From Branchiostoma floridae (taxonomy: Eukaryota > Chordata > Leptocardii > Amphioxiformes > Branchiostomatidae): a DNA stretch of 64,000 nt. Positions 37,301 through 46,300 of the stretch are shown here, piece by piece. The DNA lies in the NCBI RefSeq assembly GCF_000003815.2, contig NC_049980.1, forward strand, positions 32,823,212 through 32,887,211, read 5' to 3'. Numbering within the stretch: the stretch's first letter is position 1; every line of letters begins with the position of its first letter. The notes under the pieces are model-generated. The model ran no database searches. It worked only from the letters and a program-made list of their open reading frames with translations, and was not told the DNA's origin. The translations under genes were made by a program, and so were the position numbers.

Positions 37301-40300
37301 GCTCGAAATCTAGAGGTCCTTAAGGCACTTAAGGCACTTAATGCGACCTTCCTCACTTCACTCAGGTGTAAAAATGGGTACCTGACTTTGGTCGGGGAAG
37401 TACAGTGTAAAGGAAAAGTCTGCCTTCTGTCTAGCCTTCTGTCAGTACTGTGCATGTTAATACAAGTTACTATCTTGAGTGCAGTGCCACATTGTCCTCG
37501 TCTGTCCACAAGCAAATGATTACAGCAAAGTTCTGTGTTTGTGCATCAGGTCACCTGTGCAGGTGAGTAACAAAGTTCTGTGTTTGTGCATCAGGTTACC
37601 TGTGCAGGTGAGTATAGAAAAGTTCTGTGTTTGTGCATCAGGTCACCTGTGCAGGTGAGCTGGGATGAAGCAGGATGTGCCGCAGCCTTACCTGGCCTGG
37701 AGGATCCGGGACGACAGGTGCAGTTCACCTGCGACGGGGCCACCTGTCTGGCGTTTGGAACCCACAAAACTCAAGGTCAGATCTTATTTAGTTTTTATTT
37801 ATCTATTTATTGAGACATACACTTCCTCAACCTACACAGTGTCAACCCAACTGATAGAGAAGCTGCCATCAAGCCCCCATCAAGAAGTGAAAATACAATT
37901 GAAAAATGTCATTTAGATTTCGAGCAAGGGATACTTTGGTTTGGGCAAGTGAATTTGTTTATGTACTTGCCCACTAGGACATCATGTGAATTTTAGAAAA
38001 CCTGTCCAACCCTGCCATGTCATTTTTTATTGTTATCGGAACCCTGTCCTCAGGCAGAGCTTGGTGTCCACGTCTGGACAGTGGGAGATAGACGCGACTA
38101 TCCATCATACCAACCCCAGAGTGGCCAACAGGGCTCGCAGTTTATATTGGGGAAAAGGCACACATGAAATTAAGATTTAAGGAAAAGGTTGAGGTGGTCC
38201 CCATAGCTGTTTGAGGCTGTAGAGGCAGTAAGTTGTTGTCCACTGCATCTAATGTCTATCGGACAATAACAACCCTGGGGGCTCGAAATACCACCTGCAT
38301 ATGCATGTTAATAGTTAGTGCAGGTAAAAAATTAGAGCTGTGCAGGTATTTTTGGTGTCTACCTGCACCTAACCTGCACTGGTCCATGTACTGGGTTTTA
38401 GGCATAAATTTCCTATGATGTAGGTGTATGTAGATTGTTATTAGCTGCATTGACACTTGACACCTATCAAGTACAAAGAAAAAGAGCAATCATGGTTTCT
38501 TAACAATTTTAGTATGATCCATACTTCCTACATTCAGAGTGGTGCAGGTAAAACTTGTCTGGTGCAGGTAATTTGCACCATGCAGGTATGCAGAAAAAAG
38601 TATCTTGAGCCCAGTGAGTGATGTCATGGGATCCCAAAGTGATGGATGACTGTGACATTAAAACTGCAAGCTTGGCCCCGGGCACAGCTTGGTGGCCGTG
38701 CCTGGACACTGGCTGATAGTGGCCAACATTCATCACCCAAGCCAGGAGTGTCCAGTTCGCCAAAAAGTAACTACTCAAGCAACTGGATATGGTTTTGGAA
38801 ATGGTCAGATGTTTCAACTGCTATCCGGCCCGCAGTTTTTGGCAGTGACACTGAAGTGATCTGGAAGAAACATACTGTAAATGTATTTAAGTTCGAGGGG
38901 ATTTAATTTTGTGGTAGCAGGAAAAAGGACTTTTCGCGGTGGTTTTAATTTCGCGGTAACACCATACACTGCAGACTAATACCATAATAGAAAAATATTC
39001 GCGGTGGATTTAAGTTCGCGGTGAAGTGGTCACCGCGAAAACCGCGAACATTAAGCCACCGCGAACATTTCTGCATTTACAGTAGATGAAGACAATTTTT
39101 GATGTCCAATAGGAAAGGTTGCATTGTCAGACAATTTAGGTTGAAGACAATTGGATTCCAATAGGAGACAAAAGGAAAAGCAAAGTCAAGCTAAAGACAG
39201 TCTTGGATGTCAATAGGAAACAAAGCTAAGACACAGTTGATGCAAATGAGTCAATTAGCTGAGTGTCCAGTTCTTTTTCAACAGCATGTATGCGTGTATA
39301 TGGGGTGTCTATGTGGCACAATGGCTAGAGCATTGGAATCAGAATCAGTAGGTCCTGAGTTCGATACTCGCCATGCCCATGACAGTGGATCGAGTGACGC
39401 CCACCGAGCCTCACTGCTAATCTATCTAAAGGTGCCAAAAACACCTACGGATTTGGTGCTGCCAGAGTGTCAACATTCTGCACACTTGCCACTCAGACCC
39501 GTGATTTTTTTTAATGTGTGTTTATAAACATGTACCCAGAAGACAGGAGCGTATGTAGGGTTCGTCCCTCCGCCCCGGGATGGAACATTGCATGTCGGGA
39601 TGAGCAAATTTCTCTCTGTCTTGCCAAAAATCTCAACACTCATGGCATCCAACCAGCTATTACCATTTTTTTGGGGGGGGATGCACAAATTACAATTTGG
39701 GGGGTGGGGGTGAACAAATTTCTCTCTGTCTATCCAAAAATCTGAACACTCACGGCATCCAACCAGCTACATGTATTCCCATTTTTGCCGCCGGCCAGCT
39801 TTACTTTAAAAAGCTATGATCTTGTTCTCTTTCAGAGTGGGGGGTTACCCAACTGTTGGCATGTGGGAGGAAGGCTGGCGACATTGTGGTAAAGGACACC
39901 ACCGGACGGACGGAGGTTCGGATTCCGAGGGCAGAGGTGCCGGCAGACCAGGTCGGGTCTAGTCCAGTCACAAGGTGGAGTGCTTTAAATGCATTACTGT
40001 CTTCTACATCTACATCTACACCTACGGGTTACTGGGCAAACTCCCAGGGATCGGAGTGAGGTGCCTTAGCATAACTGGTGGTGGTAGTTTCAAACAAAAT
40101 GGTGAAACGAAAACGAAATCGTTAGAAAAAAAAAGAAGTACATCGTGGCTTGCTAGGGCATAGCGTTCATCTTACAGGTGGGCAGAGCTTTGAATTGCTC
40201 TATAGAAGTAACATCTACATGGTGTTTTGGCAGACTATTCCATTCTGTCAATGTCTAGGAAAGTAACTAATGACCTGTAGGTTTTGGTTTTACCTGGGAA

Positions 40301-43300
40301 AGTGTGGAAGCGCTGGTGGTGACCTCTTGTGATGTTGTTTGTCAGTCAACGTCTTGTTTTTGAATCTACCATATGGCAGCATGAAATTTTTTCAGAAGCC
40401 TTGTTTCAGTGTATTTTAACATGCTTTCGTATGGAGAGGTCCAACTGTGGTATCAGCCCTGTATGTGTGTACATTTTCCAGGTTAGAGTGGCTGTGTCAG
40501 GACGCAGTGACCATTCTCGCCTCGGGCCACCGCAGCGGCAGAGTGCACCTGTGGCAGTACCGGGTTTGCGACAGGTCAGAGACTCGGGCCTTTGTTTGTT
40601 TCGCAAATGTTGATTCATTTAAACGTTAAACCGGATAGTGAGTGAGTGTGTGAGTGATTTATAAAGATGACATTCTCTGGGAACTCCAAAACTGGTGCAA
40701 GTGTGTAAATGAAATTTTTAAAAAAAGTTTGGCAAAAAAAAAAAATTTGCCTTCATTATGAGATCTAAGTGGTCAGGAAGGTTGAACAAATGACTGAACA
40801 CACAGAGTATGTTATACTTTTTTTATTTTATTCATGATATAATGAACAAGAAATTCTTTATTTTTGTTCTTGATTCAGTTACTTGTCAACTTCATTTGGC
40901 TGAAGACTCTGACATGATGTGGGGTAAGGGTACTCTTGGAGAGAAGAGGGTGGTTGCTAAGTTTTGTGCCGGGCAGTTTGACTTTGTGCTTGAAAGAAAG
41001 AGAGAGAGAGACATTGTGCACTTTTGGAAATATACTAGTAGCAAGTGCTTTTGGTGGGCCTTGCAAGTTACTGTGCCCCACTCTAGACTGAGCTCACTCC
41101 TATGGTGGCATTCAGACTATGTATAGAGAAGAGTGTACACGTCACCTTGCAGTTGTCAGTATATTACACTGTTGACTCAAATGGCACAACTGCACCTGCA
41201 GTCCATGTCTGGGTCACAAGGGGGCGTGCTTGATAAGGGCTCAGCCTTCTCTTCGCAAAGATTTATTTGATACAAAAGCTTGTTAAACAATTTGTCAGTA
41301 TGTGTACAGTTAGCAACAAACTTATTCACGCCTCAAAATCATTCATACTCCTTGTGAGGCTGTTGCTTTTCTCAGAATTTTACAGAAATTTAGAAATTTT
41401 ACGAATCTGTGATTGATTCTTTCTGTTTTGCATTGCTTTTACAGTGTTTCCAGCTTGACTGAGGTAGCATCAACAGAAGCCATGGCAAGTTATCCCACTG
41501 CACTCAAGTTCTCGCTGTCTGGCAAGTGAGTAGAAACATAGAAGAAGAACTTTATTGCACGACAATTGTACATGGTACAAAGTATGGCAACAACTATGAA
41601 AGTACTAAATAGAGGTATAGGATAAAGCTTAACATCCAGTAGTTAACATAACAATTAGGGCTAACATAATTCATTTCTTTAACCTCCTTGGTATAATAAT
41701 GAAGTAGGCTAATCATTAGCTTCAGTGTTCTTTCTAATAGCAAATCATTCCTTGATATCTTTGCCTATTTTTGCATTATGGGAGTTTCGACATCTAAATA
41801 TATGTGCAAATCTGGCTCTAGTTCCCTCTCCACACTGTGAAGGACAATCAATTGACAAGGACCGCTTTTTGTCATCTATCACAGGGTTGGACAACTTTTC
41901 TAAAAATTCAATTGTCCTATCGAGTAATTATAAAGCACATAAAATAGAAAGAAATTACTTTCCCGAACCAATTTTTCACTTGCCCAAAACTCAAATGTCA
42001 ATTTTATATGCATTTTCACTTCCAGCAATCAAATTCTCATTATTGCCTCTATTTTTCTATGTTGAGAATGACTATTGCTTTATGTCATGACTGTAAAAAG
42101 TAACAAATACAATCAAAAATCTCACTCAATGGAAAATAATTTTTACTTGTCCGATTGGACAAGTGGGGTAGGTCATGCACTTGCCCAATCACTTTCACTT
42201 GCCCTGGACAATTAATAGGGCTAGTGGACTTGTCCAAGCCTGCATCCTTCAGCCTTGGGGTGGGGTGTTGGGTTGGGTGAATTCAAAATATGTCACGAGA
42301 AAGCTTGCACCTTCCAATTTGAATCAACTGCAAACATTCAAAATATTATGCAAGAACATTGCATGACTTCTGACCTCCATCCCCTTAACTTAACGACTTG
42401 GAACGGAAATGGATACAAGTGGTTTTGCTTTTGTTGCATTATGTAAATATTGTATTGTATGTATGTGTTATTTGTATATGTATCCAGGGCCTCCATATGA
42501 AAAGCAGTGTCAGTCACTGATGGAGCTTACGCTGGTAAAAGAACACAGAAATAAATAAATAAAACAGATAAATAATCAGGAGCACCCATTTATATGATCT
42601 CGAATGCAGTTCAAATGATGTAATTTCCAACAACCCCACGTGATACCCATGCAGGTTCCTGGCTGTAGGTTTCCATGACAGCAAGGTGTGTTTCTACACC
42701 CTGCACCTGCGGGCCTCCTCCTCACAACCTGTCGTCACACTGGTCTGCACGTGTGAGATCAACTACGGAGCTGTGCGTGACATGGCATGGCACCCTCACA
42801 AAAGGTATGATTGCATCAAGTTGGTATCTGTATCTGTATCTATATAGCCGGTATAACCGCCCTTTGGCGTAACACACCAGCTTCTGTATCTGTATCTGTA
42901 TAGCCGGTATAACCGCTCTTTGGCGTAACACACCATCTTTGCAGGCACGCGGCGCGGCAGCAGCTGGTTATATTACACTGAACGATCCGTCACATCTAAC
43001 TTTTGCACATTTATCTGCAAGCGTTCTTTAAAGCTATCCAGAGAAGATGCCCCTACTGTGCTTGGTGGTAACAAATTCCACTCTACGATAGTTCTGGGAA
43101 AATACGAATTTTTAAACACATCAATCCTTGATTGGTAACTCTGGTACTTGAAGTCACGGCTGTTTCTTGTTCTTTTTTGAGTCGGCACGTCCACCAGTTT
43201 ATTGGTCATTCAAATTCTGGACATTTTCCTTCCTTCAAGTTGGTATTCACTGGCCTGACTAGTTTCTAGCAAGCTCTTAGAAACTTGAAGACCACCTCTA

Positions 43301-46300
43301 AGTCGGGAGGATTGAACATCCCAATTCTGTTTGAGGTACTTTTCATTTCACAAGGGAGGTAACAGGCTTCTTGTAGCTAGGTGTTGCTGCTGCAATACTC
43401 CACACTTCAGCTAGGTGTCGCTGCTGCAGTGTGGAGAATTTTAATCTGGAAACAGTCAGCATAATCCTTTAGGAGAAGATAGATGGCCAAGAAAATGCCA
43501 GCAGGTGATTACGTTGGTTGTGTCCGAGGAACTTTTTATCCAAAAGTTTCGCAAGTCTCCATTTTGTAGATAGTTTCACAGGCAAGGGTCGGAAAATCCA
43601 TTCATGGTAGTTTCCTTGGAGAACGCCACCTGGCTTCATGAAGAGCGTGGAAGTCGGAAGACTCCCCATGACCAGAGGTTTTGTCCATTCTGCCCTACTG
43701 AGAATGAGGATGAGCATCGCTTTGTTATGGATTGTTCACGATATGAAGACGAACGCTCAAAGCTGATCACATTTCTTTCCACCTGCTCGAGAAAATTTGA
43801 TACGTTCTGTTCGCTAGATAACTTCAATTACACATGTACATCCTAGGAGGAGATAACCCTTACAGTGCACAAATAGGTAAATATACCAAAGAATGTTTAG
43901 ACCTTAGAACCAATGGTGTAGATTATACACTAGATTAAACATGTTGATATATTGATACTTATTCATAGACATTCATGTAGTAAATTCATTGTATACACTT
44001 GTTCTGTTCACATGATATATAATAATTCAAATTCTTGCCTGAAAGCTATAATTGAAGGTAACATGAAAGGGGACAAACAAACAAATAGTGTAGAACAGTA
44101 TAGAAAATGTCTACTCTAGTCTAAAAGCTAACTCAATACTGTAGCTTGCTGGGTTCGACTTCTTTTCCTGAGACAGTGGAAGACAAAGATCACACCTTTT
44201 CTATAACGTGCGGGTCATGTGATGTTAGGAGTAGGGTACATGTAGTTTCTTTTTGTCTGTAAACACGGGGGAATTTGGGAGGAATTTAGTGACTCTTTTG
44301 TGATCGTAGAAGGAACAAGTTTGGAATAAAATGTATACAATCATGAAGTTGTAGCATACCTTAAAAACGTTGCTGTACTTTTGTTGTGTCAATAAAGATC
44401 TGTAACGTTAGTTCACCTTTATCCGCAGGGTAACCTATATCCGTTGTGTTGCCAAACAGGGTATCCAGGGATATCAAGTCGATAGACGGTAGTTTCAAAT
44501 TGTATTATTTTCAAAATATTGCAGTTTGAAACCATCATCTGTCGACTTGCTTTCCCTAAATACGTTGTCCTTAAAAAGAACGGATAAAGGTTACCCTACG
44601 GATAAAGGTGAAATAACGTTACCTCTTGTACCCCAGCCTGTTGGCAGCAGCAGGGGAAGACGACAAGGTGACCATGTTTTACATGAGGACCCCGGAGGAC
44701 AGGCACGCTGACAGGGGGACCATCATGCACTATTGTAAGTTCAACTCAAGCCCCTTTACACACACACGAACATGCTCCCCTGCACGCTCATACGTTCTTC
44801 TGGCCATGGTTGGAAGTTAAGCCCCGGACAAATATATCCGACCATGGCACACGCACGCACACGCACACACACACACACACACACTCAAGCCCCCCCCCCC
44901 AAACACAAACACGCACACGCGCGCGCACACACTCACGCACAAACAAACACACGGCACACACACGCACGCACAAACACACACACACACATATCCGACCATG
45001 GCACTCACACTCATGCACAAGCACACACACTCACACAGACACACACACACAACAGTTGCTGTCAACGAAATGACATTTGTATACATTTGTTACTATTTTG
45101 CTCACATTAATTGAGTCGCCAGTTCGCGAACTTAAAACCACCGCAAACATTTGTCCATGCCAGTAAGAGACTCCAGTGAAAAGTACTTGTCCCGCTACCG
45201 CAAAATTAATTCCCCGTGAATTTAAATGCATTTACAGTAATTTCTTAGACTAGATACTGAAACTGCGCTGGCTATATTCAATTTAGTATTTTGCCTTTGT
45301 CAAGTCAGCATTTCAGAGGACAGCAAAAATGAACTTACTTTACTGCAAGGGAGTTTCTCACTTGACTGCGGTACATTGATGGGGGTCACTGCGTTCCAAA
45401 TTGGACACACACTTGACTTTGTAATATAATGGGAATATCATGCAAAATATTACTGTGACTAAAAGACATCAAGACACATAAAGCACAAGAAAGATTTGTT
45501 TCTAGCAAAGAAATTCCTTGAGCGCTCTGTAAACATCGCACGGCAGCAGCGCTGCTGTCAACATGCCACAGCTTCAGGGAAACACCCTCTTAACCTGCCC
45601 GTATTTTCACCCATCAACATACAAATCTTCTGCTGGTATTTCATTTCAGTTGGGAACCAGAAGAAGACTCAGAATTTCAAGGTGTTCCAGCAGGTCTGTG
45701 CTTTAAAAGGTGGGTCTGCTACGTGTACTTCAACGTAAAACTTGCTGACCGAATTTTACACCAGGGAGCATGAAGCGTGGTCCGGGAAAATGTTGAAATC
45801 TTGCCCCTCTGAAAGCCTACATGTTCTGCATTGGACATGCATATTTTGCTGGTAGATTGAGATTATTTTTTTCTATTGGCAAAAAACATACACAAGGGCT
45901 GTTGAGGTGTGACAAAAAAAACATATGTCACTCGACATGTACTGAAAATGTGAAAAAATGCACAGGGGTTTCAGCTTGACCTCTTGGGGGCCTTAACATA
46001 TTTTCAGGTGGGTGGGGGACTGGGGGTTATGAACACTTATTGGGTTTTCCCCATTTTCTGACATCTCCTGACCTGTATGCCTTCTCCTACAGTTCACGTG
46101 GCCTTTGCCTCAGCGGTGGCACATACGAAAATCTTATTCTTAGTAGGCTACACCAAATTCAAGTATGTGCAACAAGGGAATACAAGAGACCCAAACCTTC
46201 ATTTTCGTTTCTTTCTTTGTGCAGGCCACGTGGCCTTTGCCTCAGCGGTGGCACGTACGAAACTCTTATTCTAGGCTACACCAAATTCAAGTATGTGCAA

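Noticed and set aside
38050-38135. Extra exon of the WD40 gene ([17 protein letters not shown])
   Set aside because: It has an AG but no usable donor, it would break the phase between exons 5 and 6, and a diverged copy at 38681-38765 shows that it is repeat DNA.
44772-45110. Histidine/threonine-rich frames near 44.8-45.1 kb
   Set aside because: Translation of an AC microsatellite.
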